Positions 8,002 to 18,640 are shown, counted from the stretch's first letter. The stretch is DNA of 64,000 nt from Burkholderiales bacterium (GCA_024235735.1 JACKLU010000008.1:1-64000), one strand, 5' to 3'. A program made the numbers and translations. The notes: generated by a model not told the origin, from the sequence alone.

Positions 8002-9867
8002 ATGTTCAGTTTTTTTGAACGACTGATAACCCCCTTCCCGCCCGAACACCCCTCCGAACCACCCAAGGGGCTTTATCAATTCTGCCGCCACTATATGCGC
8101 GGTATAGAGCCTTATCTGATTCTGATGGCTTTTCTGACGACTTGCCTTGCTATCAGTGAAGCTATGCTGTATGCCATATTGGGACAAATGGTCGACTGGC
8201 TGACAGAACAGAACACGACACAATTTTTTGAGAACGAGTGGCCAATCCTGTTGGCCATGACATTCTTCATACTCGTATTCATCCCGGTCATCGTGTCTGT
8301 GCATTCCCTGGTCATTCAGCAAACACTCATGGGTAATTTTCCAATGCGGATACGCTGGTTGGCGCACCGCTACCTGCTCAATCAGAGTTATGCTTTTTTT
8401 CAGCACGAATTCAGCGGGCGCATTGCCACAAAAGTCATGCAGACAGCATTGTCAGTCCGGGAAACTGTCATGAAACTGCTGGATGTCATCCTTTTCGTCA
8501 CGGTTTATCTGTTAACAACCCTGCTGCTCGTCGCTGACGCCGATCTGCGTCTATGTGTTCCACTGCTGGTATGGCTGCTGGCCTATATCTGCACATTGTC
8601 GTACTTTGTTCCCAAACTCAAACGCATCTCTACATTACAGGCAGACGCCCGCTCACTGATGACAGGACGCATTGTCGACAGCTATACCAATATTCTCACG
8701 TTAAAGCTGTTCTCCAGCAGTGACCGGGAATCATCCTATGCCAGGACCGGGATGCAGGAATTTATGAATACCGTGCATCCGCAAATGCGCCTGGCGACTG
8801 GATTGAATATATGCGTCTGGATTATCAACATGTTGCTGGTATTCGCGACCTGTGTTCTTGGCATTGCATTATGGATGGATCAGGCCATCGGCCCCGGCGC
8901 AATCGCCATTGCCATGAGCCTCGCGATTCGACTGACCGGCATGTCGCACTGGGTGATGTGGGAAGTCAATACGCTGTTTGAAAATATCGGAACGGTTCAG
9001 GATGGCCTCAATACACTGTCGAACACGCAAAGCGTCAAAGATGATGCCAATGCAGAAACATTAACCGTTACGCATGGCGCGATACAGTTTAACAAAGTAT
9101 GTTTCTCGTATCATGCGAATGACCGCGACACCATCAACCCAATCGAAAAAAACACAGCGTGGATCTTTCATGATCTGGATTTCACCATTATGCCTGGTGA
9201 AAAAGTGGGCATCGTCGGCCGCTCCGGCGCGGGAAAATCGACTCTTGTGAATCTGTTATTACGGTTTTATGATATCCAGCAAGGTGCAATAACCATTGAC
9301 GGGCAGAATATCCGCAATGTCACCCAGGATAGCCTGCGCAGCCATATCGCCATGGTTACCCAGGACACATCGTTGCTTCATCGTTCTGTGCGCGACAATA
9401 TACTGTTTGGCAAACCGGATGCAACGGAGGCACAGATGATTGACGCAGCGAAAAGAGCCCATGCGCACGACTTCATTCTGACTTTGAAAGACATCAAAGG
9501 CCGCACCGGTTATGATGCGCATGTTGGCGAACGCGGCGTGACACTTTCCGGCGGTCAGCGACAACGCATCGCGATTGCCAGGGTATTATTAAAGGATGCG
9601 CCGATACTGGTACTGGACGAAGCCACCTCAGCGCTTGATTCAGAAGTGGAAGCCGGTATCCAGCAAAATTTATATCAGCTCATGCAGGGAAAAACCGTCA
9701 TCGCCATTGCACATCGTTTATCCACCATTGCCGCCATGGATCGTCTCATTGTTTTTGATCAGGGACGCATTGTCGAACAGGGCACTCACGCCGCGCTGAT
9801 CGCCAATAATCAGCTTTATGCGCAACTCTGGAGTCATCAGTCAGGCGGCTTTCTGGGCATTGACTGA
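8002..9867 (+). CDS. ABC exporter (fused membrane and ATPase domains)
   Basis: The 621-residue half-transporter has an N-terminal six-helix exporter domain (about residues 30-330) and a C-terminal ATPase. The ATPase shows Walker A GRSGAGKST, the Q-loop near AMVTQDTSLLHRSV, signature LSGGQRQRIAIARVLL, Walker B ILVLDEATSALD and the switch His in AIAHRLST. It resembles the MsbA/lipid and multidrug exporter group; the substrate cannot be read from sequence. No Shine-Dalgarno-like sequence is visible before the ATG, because repeat B ends only 7 bp upstream. Confidence 0.92.
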   Translation: MFSFFERLITPFPPEHPSEPPKGLYQFCRHYMRGIEPYLILMAFLTTCLAISEAMLYAILGQMVDWLTEQNTTQFFENEWPILLAMTFFILVFIPVIVSVHSLVIQQTLMGNFPMRIRWLAHRYLLNQSYAFFQHEFSGRIATKVMQTALSVRETVMKLLDVILFVTVYLLTTLLLVADADLRLCVPLLVWLLAYICTLSYFVPKLKRISTLQADARSLMTGRIVDSYTNILTLKLFSSSDRESSYARTGMQEFMNTVHPQMRLATGLNICVWIINMLLVFATCVLGIALWMDQAIGPGAIAIAMSLAIRLTGMSHWVMWEVNTLFENIGTVQDGLNTLSNTQSVKDDANAETLTVTHGAIQFNKVCFSYHANDRDTINPIEKNTAWIFHDLDFTIMPGEKVGIVGRSGAGKSTLVNLLLRFYDIQQGAITIDGQNIRNVTQDSLRSHIAMVTQDTSLLHRSVRDNILFGKPDATEAQMIDAAKRAHAHDFILTLKDIKGRTGYDAHVGERGVTLSGGQRQRIAIARVLLKDAPILVLDEATSALDSEVEAGIQQNLYQLMQGKTVIAIAHRLSTIAAMDRLIVFDQGRIVEQGTHAALIANNQLYAQLWSHQSGGFLGID

Positions 9868-9921
9868 ACATCAGCGCGCCAATCAATCAACCACAACCAT
9901 CAATCGTTCATCTCTATCTTA

Positions 9922-12327
9922 ATGTCTGCACAATCATTGAAATCTGCCGAACTGCGCATCCAGATCGATCCTGATGCACTTGGATTCAAGGATACATCCA
10001 CACTGGAAAAATACCCCCTGTCCTGGATAGGTCAGGAACGCGCAGAAAAGGCGGCGCACTTTGGGCTTGCCATGCAGCAATCCGATTACCATTTGTTTGT
10101 GCTGGGCGAGGCAGGCAGTGGTCGTTCGTCGTTATTACAGCAAGCCATGATCAACGCTGCCGCAAAGCGCAGCCCGCCCCCGGATTTATGCTATAGCTAT
10201 AATTTCGCTTCCCCCGAAAATCCACTCGCCTTGTATTTGCCCGCGGGACAAGGGCGCCAGCTGCGTCAATGCCTGGCACGCTTTGCAAAATCATTGCCGG
10301 AAGAAATCGCGCGATGTCTAAGCGGCCAGGGTTTTAAAATCAAACATGAACAGTTATTGAAAAAATTCAATGACACCGAAGCGAAATACTATGCCAGGCT
10401 CGATGTATTTGCTGAACAACGCAACTTCTCGATTCGCCGCGAAGCGGATCAGATTGTCTTTACACTGCTCGACGACAAAGGAAAAATTTTAACCGAAGAC
10501 AATTTATTCAAATTGCCCAAAACGCGCCGGACAGAAATTGATCAGGCCGAACAGCAGCTGCATACCGCAATTATTGATTTTTTTGAAGCAATCAAGCGCA
10601 TCGACGGCGAAAGAAGTACCGCGGTAATGGCGCTGAAGCGCAATACGGTCAAACCTTTATTGAATCAGGCAATAAAAAAAATCCGTGAGGCTCTGCCGCG
10701 TAAAATCAGCACCGAGACACAATTAAAAACCTGTTTCAATCAAATCATCCAGGATATTCTGGATAATCTATCGCTGTTCGAAACCAATCACGAGAAGGAT
10801 GAAAAACGGCAAAATGAACTGGAACAGGTGTTGTCGCGTTACCAGATCAACCTGATTGTCGACAATCACGCGCTGTCCGGCGCGCCGGTTATACTCGAAG
10901 ACAATCCGCTGATGCATACGCTATTCGGTACTATCGACTATCCATTCGAATATGAAAAGGCAGAAGCCGATTTCATGCGCATCCGCGCTGGCAGCCTGCT
11001 CAAGGCGCACGGCGGCTTCATCATGCTGCATCTCAGTGATTTATTAACCGACGTTACCATCTGGGCAAAACTGCGCCGGTTTCTACGCTGTAACCGGCTG
11101 CAGATTGAAGAACAGACACCCGTCATCGCTGCAAGCATACCGGCGCCGATCACACCCGAGGCCGTCAGCATCGACGTCAAAATCGTGTTAGTCGGTTCGC
11201 GTGAGGATTATTATTTTTTGCAGGAAGAAGATCCCGAGTTCATTCGCCGTTTCCGCGTTAAAGTCGACTTTGCCGACAGTTTCAAATCCAGCCCGGAAAC
11301 GTATTATGCTTCGTCAATTTTTGTTGCACATATCTGTAAGTCAAAAAAACTGCCGCATTTCACTGCCGAAGCCGTTGCGCGTTTACTGGAAGAATCCCAC
11401 CGCGAAGTTGATGACCAGACACAGCAAAGCGCTATCTTTGCACGCACGGAAATGCTGATTCTGGAAAGCGCCACATTATGCACGGCAAGAAATGGCCATC
11501 GGGTTGAATGTATGGATATCGCCGCCGCACTGGAAGCCCGCACCTCACGCCATAATTATCCTGATCAATGGCTGCAGGAAGCCATCACCGACGGCGACAT
11601 CATGATCGCGCTGCAAGGTGAACAATCAGGACAATTGAACGCCATTACCCAGATTGATATGGGTGATCATCGTTTTGGGACACCGGTACGCATTACAGCG
11701 CATACTTTTGCCGGCGAAAACGGTCTGCTAAATATCGCGCATGAGGTCAATATGTCAGGACCGATCCACGATAAAGGTGTGCTCATTTTGCAGAACTATC
11801 TTTCGGCATTATTTGCGCATCTGGCCCCGATTGCTTTAAGCGCATCGATAGTTTTTGAACAAGAATATTCAATGATTGAAGGCGATTCAGCATCCTGCGC
11901 CGAGTTTTTCGCACTCCTCTCTTCCTTGTCGGGGATCCCGGTCAAACAAAGCATCGCCATTACCGGCGCAATGAATCAGTTCGGTGATGTTCTTCCGGTC
12001 GGCGGCATTAACGAAAAAATAGAAGGCTTTTTTAACATCTGCAAAAGCAGCGGACTGACAGGCGAACAGGGTGTGCTGATCCCCAGCCAGAACCAGCGCC
12101 ACCTGATGCTTGACTATGGCGTGGTTGACGCTGTCAGGCAAGGCAAATTTCATATCTACACGATGAAACACGTGACCGAGGGAATTAGTCTGCTGACCGG
12201 TCTGCCGTCTGGTTTAACAGACAAAAAGAAAAAGAAATATCCAGCAAAAACAGTTTTGGGATGCGCCGAAAAAACCCTTATTGCTTTCCGGCATGCTTGT
12301 CTGGCTTCTCACACCCGATCAGATTGA
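9922..12327 (+). CDS. LonB/LonH-type ATP-dependent protease
   Basis: The 801-residue product belongs to the Lon-like S16 proteases typified by E. coli YcbZ (LonH). It has an N-terminal P-loop (GEAGSGRSSLLQQA, about residue 65), a helical insertion at about 110-330, an AAA lid region, and a C-terminal protease domain. The catalytic dyad is visible as Ser656 in GDSAS and Lys699 in GGINEKIEGF. The spacing of 43 residues equals that of Ser679-Lys722 in E. coli Lon. It starts 54 bp after the ABC exporter and its 3' end overlaps the convergent HDOD gene by 9 bp. Substrates are unknown. Confidence 0.92.
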   Translation: MSAQSLKSAELRIQIDPDALGFKDTSTLEKYPLSWIGQERAEKAAHFGLAMQQSDYHLFVLGEAGSGRSSLLQQAMINAAAKRSPPPDLCYSYNFASPENPLALYLPAGQGRQLRQCLARFAKSLPEEIARCLSGQGFKIKHEQLLKKFNDTEAKYYARLDVFAEQRNFSIRREADQIVFTLLDDKGKILTEDNLFKLPKTRRTEIDQAEQQLHTAIIDFFEAIKRIDGERSTAVMALKRNTVKPLLNQAIKKIREALPRKISTETQLKTCFNQIIQDILDNLSLFETNHEKDEKRQNELEQVLSRYQINLIVDNHALSGAPVILEDNPLMHTLFGTIDYPFEYEKAEADFMRIRAGSLLKAHGGFIMLHLSDLLTDVTIWAKLRRFLRCNRLQIEEQTPVIAASIPAPITPEAVSIDVKIVLVGSREDYYFLQEEDPEFIRRFRVKVDFADSFKSSPETYYASSIFVAHICKSKKLPHFTAEAVARLLEESHREVDDQTQQSAIFARTEMLILESATLCTARNGHRVECMDIAAALEARTSRHNYPDQWLQEAITDGDIMIALQGEQSGQLNAITQIDMGDHRFGTPVRITAHTFAGENGLLNIAHEVNMSGPIHDKGVLILQNYLSALFAHLAPIALSASIVFEQEYSMIEGDSASCAEFFALLSSLSGIPVKQSIAITGAMNQFGDVLPVGGINEKIEGFFNICKSSGLTGEQGVLIPSQNQRHLMLDYGVVDAVRQGKFHIYTMKHVTEGISLLTGLPSGLTDKKKKKYPAKTVLGCAEKTLIAFRHACLASHTRSD

Positions 12328-13911
12328 TTCAGTGCTGTCATAGGATGACGTATTAAATGCAGTCAGTACATTTTCTTTCAATGCTTTGATCAATTTCATT
12401 TCTCTGACCGTAATGCCTTCTCGCGCCACGACCGGACGATCGGCGTAAATCATGCCGATCGGCTTGTTCTGTAATACCAGCGGCAAAACCATAAAGCTTT
12501 TGGTATCGGGCAGTAACCGTCTATGCCAGACTGGCATTGCATCACGGATTTTTGATTCTGTTGCATCGGATATCGCCAGATCCACATTTCGCTTCAGCGC
12601 TATACTGAACAAATCCAAAGCGGCTGAATCTGAAAAAACAAATCCTTTCTGCAGATCCTGATGGTTGATACCCACGGAATTTCTCGCCCGGAATTGATTA
12701 GTCTGCACATCCTTGACACAAATCGTCACGAACTGAAAACCCAGGCTGCGATAATAGGTTTCAGCAACCAGCATCAACAGTGTATTAATACTGCACGGTT
12801 GTTTATGCATTAACTCCGTCACTTCCTGTAAGCCTTCCGATAGCAGGTCTGCGGCATTAACCGGCTTACGCTGACCGGAACCGCCTATTGTCTGATTAAT
12901 CCATAAATCCATACCCGTCACAGCCGATAATCCATCGGGTTTGGCAGGTTCCGCTGAAGATTGACCATTATTTTCTCCGCCACCTTGAGTCATTTCCTCG
13001 AGCGAATTATTGATATCACGGAGTTGCTCGGCGGCCTCGTTGACAATACTTTCAAGCTTCATCGCATCAATATCCAGAGCTGCGCCAAAACGATTCAGCA
13101 GCTCTTCCATCATCGAATCAGTTTGCGAGATCGAATCCTTGAATGTCATTAATGCAGCCCGGTTACTGAACTCAGTCACCTGCTGCATCCATTCACCACG
13201 ATTTTTGGGTGATTTGAGAATCCGGCCTGGCATAAGCTTCATCGCCTGTATGATTGGCTCAGGAATGTGCCATGCCCGCAATGCGTAATCAGTAAGCCAG
13301 TTAAACGTGCAACCCAGCACCTCCAGCGATGCTTTTGATTCGGTATACTCCTTTTCCATCGCCAATTTCATCGTTGCCCGATAGGTCGCATCATCATAAA
13401 CAGCCAGAACGAATCTGCCCATATTCTTGAACAGCGCAGCCACCGCAACTTCCTCTGCATTGGGAAACGAACTGCGTTTAGCCAGATCACGGCCGATCAA
13501 ACTGGCAGACAATGCAATCATCAGTTCAGTACGTACTGATCTGGCATGTTTGCGCGGCATTCTGTCGACTAGCAGCATTGCCAGCGCGCATGCTTTTACA
13601 GTTTCCATGCCCAATAATTGAATGGCTATGGAAATGCTGGTAATTGCCTGTGTCGAAGATCGATAGCTCATAGAGTTCGCCAGCCGGAGAATCTTCAAAG
13701 TCAACGAAGGATCGGTAAGAACCAGACTTGCCAGATGCTCTCGCGATTGACCATCTGAAGAGGTCAATTGAACTATTTGCGTAATGGAGCTTCCCAATGT
13801 TGGCAAATCAGGGTGGTTATTGATCATGTCAACCAGCTTGTCTTTAATTGACATGTCCGCTTCATTTGGAACATCCGTTCGAACTGAATTGATATCATTC
13901 ATGGGTTGCAT
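12319..13911 (-). CDS. HDOD-domain signalling protein with GAF-like C-terminus
   Basis: The 530-residue soluble protein has an N-terminal HDOD domain (about residues 25-240), with HPDLPTLGSSITQIVQL and LANSMSYRSS typical of the fold. A linker follows, and then a GAF-like region (about residues 360-520, ending VLPLVLQNKPIGMIYADRP). HDOD proteins are catalytically inactive relatives of HD phosphohydrolases and usually act as adaptors in stress or second-messenger signalling. Two ATGs 9 bp apart (13911 and 13902) could both serve as the start. It converges on the Lon-like gene with a 9-bp overlap. From here to mfd (296 bp) I see no gene. Confidence 0.88.
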   Translation of the reverse strand: MQPMNDINSVRTDVPNEADMSIKDKLVDMINNHPDLPTLGSSITQIVQLTSSDGQSREHLASLVLTDPSLTLKILRLANSMSYRSSTQAITSISIAIQLLGMETVKACALAMLLVDRMPRKHARSVRTELMIALSASLIGRDLAKRSSFPNAEEVAVAALFKNMGRFVLAVYDDATYRATMKLAMEKEYTESKASLEVLGCTFNWLTDYALRAWHIPEPIIQAMKLMPGRILKSPKNRGEWMQQVTEFSNRAALMTFKDSISQTDSMMEELLNRFGAALDIDAMKLESIVNEAAEQLRDINNSLEEMTQGGGENNGQSSAEPAKPDGLSAVTGMDLWINQTIGGSGQRKPVNAADLLSEGLQEVTELMHKQPCSINTLLMLVAETYYRSLGFQFVTICVKDVQTNQFRARNSVGINHQDLQKGFVFSDSAALDLFSIALKRNVDLAISDATESKIRDAMPVWHRRLLPDTKSFMVLPLVLQNKPIGMIYADRPVVAREGITVREMKLIKALKENVLTAFNTSSYDSTESI

Positions 13912-14207
13912 TGTTATAAAATTTATTTCATCAATTCAATTACTATACACGCTGCAAAATCCGGGCACCGAGAGAATAAAAGCCCAAAAATACCCTATAA
14001 TACGCAACTTGACTGGCCAGGCATTTTTGATTAACCCAAATTCCGCCATAAACACGTGTGACGGGCAAGAAAACACTGAAGCGGCACACTATTCATAGAT
14101 AAGGAAGCTTTATTTGCGCGCTGCTTCCCGCACGAAACGCTGAATTTTCAGCAATATCCGACTGTCATTATTGTATTCATGGCAGGTCTTATCAAGAATT
14201 TATTCCA

Positions 14208-17200
14208 ATGTCACAACAACTTAGCATTCCCTCTTCCCATACCGTCCAACGCTCGTTTTTCTTCTGCATCTCAAGCGACGCACTCTATTTTGCGCAGCTG
14301 GCTCAACATAAAAAACCGCTTGCTGTCATCACCGCGCATGCTTTGGATGCACAGCGACTGATGGAGGAGATCCTTTTTTTTGCACCAGAATTGTCCGTTC
14401 ATTTGCTACCCGACTGGGAAACACTGCCTTACGATATTTTTTCCCCACATCACGATCTTGTTTCGGAACGTCTAGCAACTCTGTATCAGGTAATGACACG
14501 TTCCTGCGATCTGCTGATTGCGCCGCTGACTACATCGCTGTATCGCATCCTGCCGCGCGAATATCTCGCCGCGCACACTTTATTTCTAACCAAGGGCGAG
14601 CGTCTCGATATTCATGCACTACGCGCCCAGATGTCACTGGCAGGCTATGCGCATGTCTCGCAGGTTTTATCACCCGGCGAATACAGCGTTCGCGGCGGAC
14701 TGATTGACCTGTTTCCAATGGGCAGCGCAGTGCCTTTTCGCGTTGATTTAATGGATGACGAAATTGATACGATCCGTACTTTCGATGTCGATACGCAACG
14801 CAGCATCTATCCGGTGAATGAGATCAGACTTCTGCCGGCGCGCGAATTTCCACTGGACGAAAAAGGCCGCGCCTGTTTCCGCAGCAAATTCCGTGAAAAA
14901 TTTGAAGGCGACCCCACCAAGAAGCGGATTTATAAGGATATCAGCAATGGCATTGCGCCGGCCGGAATAGAATATTATCTCCCCCTGTTTTTCGAACAGA
15001 CCGCGACGCTCTTTGATTATCTGCCGGATAATACGCTCATCTGTCTGCACCGTGATGTGCGCCCGGCACTGGATGAATTCTGGCGGGATACACAATCCCG
15101 TTACCAATTATTACGCGCTGACCTTGATCGTCCGCTGCTGCCGCCAGAAGAACTCTTTCTCCCGGCCAATGCATTCTTTAGCAAACTCAAGCCCTATCCA
15201 CGCATCGAAATTCTGCCAGCCCGCGAAAAAGACAATGACACGGCATCCATCTTTAATGCCCAGCAATTACCTGATGTACAGGTCAATCGTCATGCCGAAA
15301 ACCCGCTGGAAAAACTGACGGCTTTCATTAACCACTTTACCGGCAATGGCGGCAGGATATTAATCCATGCCGAAAGCATGGGCAGACGGGAATTGATGGC
15401 CGATTACCTCAATCAATATCACCTGCATCCGGTTATATGCGAAAGCTATGCGCAGTTCCTCGCCAGTGCAGAGTCCCTGATGTTATGCGCATCGTCGCTC
15501 AATAACGGATTCATTCTGGAGGACGACAAACTGGCTTTTATCACAGAAGCCGAATTGTACGTAACGCATGTTCAGGGACGGCGTGAACGCGAATCACGCA
15601 AAACCACATCAACCGATAATATTCTGCGCGATTTGTCTGAAATCAAACCCGGCGATCCGGTGGTTCACGAACAGCATGGCATCGGCCGTTATCTGGGACT
15701 GGTCAGCATGGATCTTGGCGAAGGCGAACAAGGCGAGCTCAGTGAATTCTTATCGGTGGAATATGAAGGCGGCGACAAATTATACGTGCCCGTGTCTCAG
15801 CTGCATCTCATCGGACGCTACAGCGGCGCAGCGCCGGAATCAGCGCCGCTGCACCGGCTGGGCAGCAGTCAGTGGGACAAAGCCAAGCGCAAGGCCATGC
15901 AGCAGGTGCGCGACACTGCCGCCGAACTGCTGAATTTATATGCGCAGCGCGCAGCCCGGCAAGGCCATGCTTTCGGTCTGAACCAGCATGATTATGAGGC
16001 TTTTGCCGAAGGATTCGGTTTCGAGGAAACGGCTGATCAGGCCGCCGCCATCAAATCCGTTATCAAAGATTTGATTTCGGATAAACCGATGGATCGCTTG
16101 ATCTGCGGCGATGTCGGATTTGGCAAAACCGAGGTTGCCTTACGCGCGGCCTTTGTTGCCGTAGCCGATGGCAAACAGGTTGCAGTGCTGGTTCCGACCA
16201 CGCTGCTGGCTGAACAGCATTTCCAGAATTTTTCGGATCGTTTTGGCCTGATCGCTCATCAGTGGCCGGTAAAAATCGCCGAACTGTCACGATTCCGCTC
16301 GACCAAGGAGCAGAACAAAACGTTGCAGGAACTCGCTCACGGTCAGGTTGACATTGTCATCGGCACACACAAACTGCTTCAGAAAAATGTCGAATTCAAG
16401 CAGCTGGGTCTGGTCATCATTGACGAGGAACACCGCTTCGGCGTGCGGCAAAAAGAGCAGCTCAAAAAGCTGCGCGCCGAAGTCGACGTATTGACGCTGA
16501 CCGCAACACCGATTCCGCGCACATTGGCCATGTCTCTCGAAGGTTTGCGCGATTTTTCCATTATCGCCACCGCGCCGCAGCGGCGACTGGCGATCAAAAC
16601 CTTTGTCAGCAATTTCTCACTGGGAATCATACGCGAAGCTTGTTTGCGCGAACTGAAGCGCGGCGGACAGATTTACTTTCTGCATAATGAAGTCAGCACC
16701 ATCCAGCATATGCAGGACAAGCTGTCCGAATTATTACCCGAGGCGAGAATTAATATCGCGCACGGACAAATGCATGAGCGCGATCTGGAGCATGTGATGC
16801 GCGATTTTTATCAGCAGCGGTTTAACATACTGCTGTGCACAACCATTATTGAAACCGGTATCGATATTCCCAGCGCCAACACCATCATCATCAACAACGC
16901 CAACAAATTCGGCCTTGCACAGCTGCACCAACTGCGTGGCCGCGTCGGCCGCTCACATCATCAGGCTTACGCTTATCTGCTTGTGGCGGATGAACAATCA
17001 CTGAATGCGCAGGCTAAAAAACGGCTGGAAGCGATACAGGCGATGGAAGAACTCGGCTCCGGCTTTTATCTGGCCATGCACGATCTGGAAATTCGCGGCG
17101 CCGGCGCGGTACTGAGCGAATCACAAAGCGGTGAAATGCAGGAAATCGGTTTCAGTTTATACAGCACCATGCTGGACACCGCAATCCAGTCCCTGAAAGC

Positions 17201-17672
17201 AGGCCGCGAGCCCGACATGCAGCACCCGCTGGGCATCGCCACCGAAATCAATCTGCATGTCCCTGCGCTGCTGCCGGAAAACTACTGCCAGGACGTTCAC
17301 GAACGTCTGGTTCTGTATAAGCGCATGGCCAATTGCACGAAAGACGAACAACTCGATGACATGCAAAGTGAACTGATTGACCGTTTCGGCCTATTGCCCG
17401 ATCCCGCAAGGGCCTTGCTCGACAGCCATCGATTACGGATTGCCGCAAAACCATTGGGCATCATCCGTATTGACGCGCATGCGGAAAATATTCAGGTGCA
17501 ATTTAAGCCTGATCCGCCAATCGATCACGCAAAAATCATTCAGCTGATCCAGAGTAATCGCGCGTATTCACTCGCCGGCCCCGATCGGCTGAAAATCCAG
17601 ATTCTCATGCCGGATGTGAAAGATCGTGTGCTGCATGTCCAGAAACTGATTCAATCATTGCAAACACATTGA
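14208..17672 (+). CDS. mfd: Transcription-repair coupling factor Mfd
   Basis: Mfd removes RNA polymerase stalled at DNA lesions and recruits UvrA. The 1154-residue length matches the family (E. coli 1148). Domains in order are the UvrB-like N-terminal module, the CarD-like RNA-polymerase interaction domain with GDPVVHEQHGIGRYLGL (about residue 485), helicase motifs GDVGFGKTEVALRAA, the DEEH box in IIDEEHRFGVRQ, LTATPIPRTL, the TRG-like region with ETGIDIPSANT and QLRGRVGRS, and the C-terminal regulatory domain. Its TGA abuts repeat C directly (17673). Confidence 0.97.
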   Translation: MSQQLSIPSSHTVQRSFFFCISSDALYFAQLAQHKKPLAVITAHALDAQRLMEEILFFAPELSVHLLPDWETLPYDIFSPHHDLVSERLATLYQVMTRSCDLLIAPLTTSLYRILPREYLAAHTLFLTKGERLDIHALRAQMSLAGYAHVSQVLSPGEYSVRGGLIDLFPMGSAVPFRVDLMDDEIDTIRTFDVDTQRSIYPVNEIRLLPAREFPLDEKGRACFRSKFREKFEGDPTKKRIYKDISNGIAPAGIEYYLPLFFEQTATLFDYLPDNTLICLHRDVRPALDEFWRDTQSRYQLLRADLDRPLLPPEELFLPANAFFSKLKPYPRIEILPAREKDNDTASIFNAQQLPDVQVNRHAENPLEKLTAFINHFTGNGGRILIHAESMGRRELMADYLNQYHLHPVICESYAQFLASAESLMLCASSLNNGFILEDDKLAFITEAELYVTHVQGRRERESRKTTSTDNILRDLSEIKPGDPVVHEQHGIGRYLGLVSMDLGEGEQGELSEFLSVEYEGGDKLYVPVSQLHLIGRYSGAAPESAPLHRLGSSQWDKAKRKAMQQVRDTAAELLNLYAQRAARQGHAFGLNQHDYEAFAEGFGFEETADQAAAIKSVIKDLISDKPMDRLICGDVGFGKTEVALRAAFVAVADGKQVAVLVPTTLLAEQHFQNFSDRFGLIAHQWPVKIAELSRFRSTKEQNKTLQELAHGQVDIVIGTHKLLQKNVEFKQLGLVIIDEEHRFGVRQKEQLKKLRAEVDVLTLTATPIPRTLAMSLEGLRDFSIIATAPQRRLAIKTFVSNFSLGIIREACLRELKRGGQIYFLHNEVSTIQHMQDKLSELLPEARINIAHGQMHERDLEHVMRDFYQQRFNILLCTTIIETGIDIPSANTIIINNANKFGLAQLHQLRGRVGRSHHQAYAYLLVADEQSLNAQAKKRLEAIQAMEELGSGFYLAMHDLEIRGAGAVLSESQSGEMQEIGFSLYSTMLDTAIQSLKAGREPDMQHPLGIATEINLHVPALLPENYCQDVHERLVLYKRMANCTKDEQLDDMQSELIDRFGLLPDPARALLDSHRLRIAAKPLGIIRIDAHAENIQVQFKPDPPIDHAKIIQLIQSNRAYSLAGPDRLKIQILMPDVKDRVLHVQKLIQSLQTH

Positions 17673-17813
17673 GAGACCTTTGCACGGCTACTACGCGGCA
17701 CGACAATTGCGTTAAAAATTTGCGAAAAATGCTCATTCACTCCGTGTAAACTCCGCTTTTTCGCAAATTTTTGCCTTATTCTCGTACCGCTCATGACGCC
17801 GTACAAAGGTCTC
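17673..17813. mobile_element. MITE-like palindromic repeat family C
   Basis: This 141-bp element is bounded by a near-perfect terminal inverted repeat, GAGACCTTTGCACGGC and its inverse (GAGACCTTTGTACGGC). It contains a second internal perfect 16-bp inverted repeat, AAAAATTTGCGAAAAA / TTTTTCGCAAATTTTT. The ends resemble IS5-group termini; this is from general knowledge and was not searched. It fills the whole gap between the convergent mfd and phoB genes, so it may also act as a bidirectional transcription barrier. Confidence 0.7.
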
Positions 17814-17830
17814 ATTAAATGTGCTGCCGA

Positions 17831-18556
17831 CTATTCCTCGCCCGCCGCACTTTCACTCGAAAAACGATAGCCCGTTCCCCTGACCGTTTGCACCAGGTTA
17901 TCCTTTTGCACTTTTTCCAGCACTTTGCGCAGCCGCCGGATATGCACGTCAACGGTTCTGTCTTCGATAAACACATGATCCCCCCAGATACGATCGAGAA
18001 GCTGTGTTCGCGTATAGACGCGTTCCTTATGCGCCATGAGAAAATGCAACAAGCGGAATTCGGTTGGACCCAGTTTGACTTCCGTGTATTTGGAACAGGA
18101 ATCATCCGCGTAAGCCAGGATGCGATGCGTGGCCGGATCAATTTTGAGTCCTCCGGCCTCGATGACTTCGTCCGAAATTTCCGGAATACGGCGGCGCAGT
18201 ACGGCTTTAATACGCGCAGTCAATTCCCGTGGAGAAAATGGCTTGGTAATGTAGTCGTCAGCGCCTGCTTCCAATCCTGAAACTTTATCTTCCAGCTCGA
18301 TGCGCGCGGTCAGCATGATAATAGGTATTACCTGAGTACGTGTGTTGCGGCGCAACTGACGGGCAAACTCCAGACCACTCATATTCGGCAGCATCCAATC
18401 CAGCAGAACCAGATCCGGCAAAACATTATTGATCATTACGGTAGCTTGTTCGGCATTACTGGCACAGATTGGCGTAAGTCCTGATTTTTTTAAATTAAAT
18501 GAAATTAAATCCTGAATTGCAGGTTCATCTTCCACGACCAGAACGGTGATTGACAT
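17831..18556 (-). CDS. phoB: Phosphate response regulator PhoB
   Basis: PhoB is an OmpR-family response regulator of the phosphate-starvation regulon. The ATG at 18556 is chosen because GGAG lies 8 nt upstream and it places the phosphoacceptor at Asp53 (LLDWMLP), as in E. coli PhoB; an in-frame ATG 30 bp upstream is less likely. The acidic pair ED at residues 9-10 and KPFSPRE are present. The winged-helix effector domain contains RTQLLDRIWGDHVFIEDRTV and VDVHIRRLRKVL. A Pho box and a matching -10 lie about 100 bp upstream. No phoR or phoU lies in the window. Confidence 0.93.
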   Translation of the reverse strand: MSITVLVVEDEPAIQDLISFNLKKSGLTPICASNAEQATVMINNVLPDLVLLDWMLPNMSGLEFARQLRRNTRTQVIPIIMLTARIELEDKVSGLEAGADDYITKPFSPRELTARIKAVLRRRIPEISDEVIEAGGLKIDPATHRILAYADDSCSKYTEVKLGPTEFRLLHFLMAHKERVYTRTQLLDRIWGDHVFIEDRTVDVHIRRLRKVLEKVQKDNLVQTVRGTGYRFSSESAAGEE

Positions 18557-18640
18557 CAAACAACTCCATCGCATTTTACTCGTCAAAATAGCTACGGATT
18601 TTCTTGCTATAAAAATGCCGCAGTATCGCTGATGGACAAT

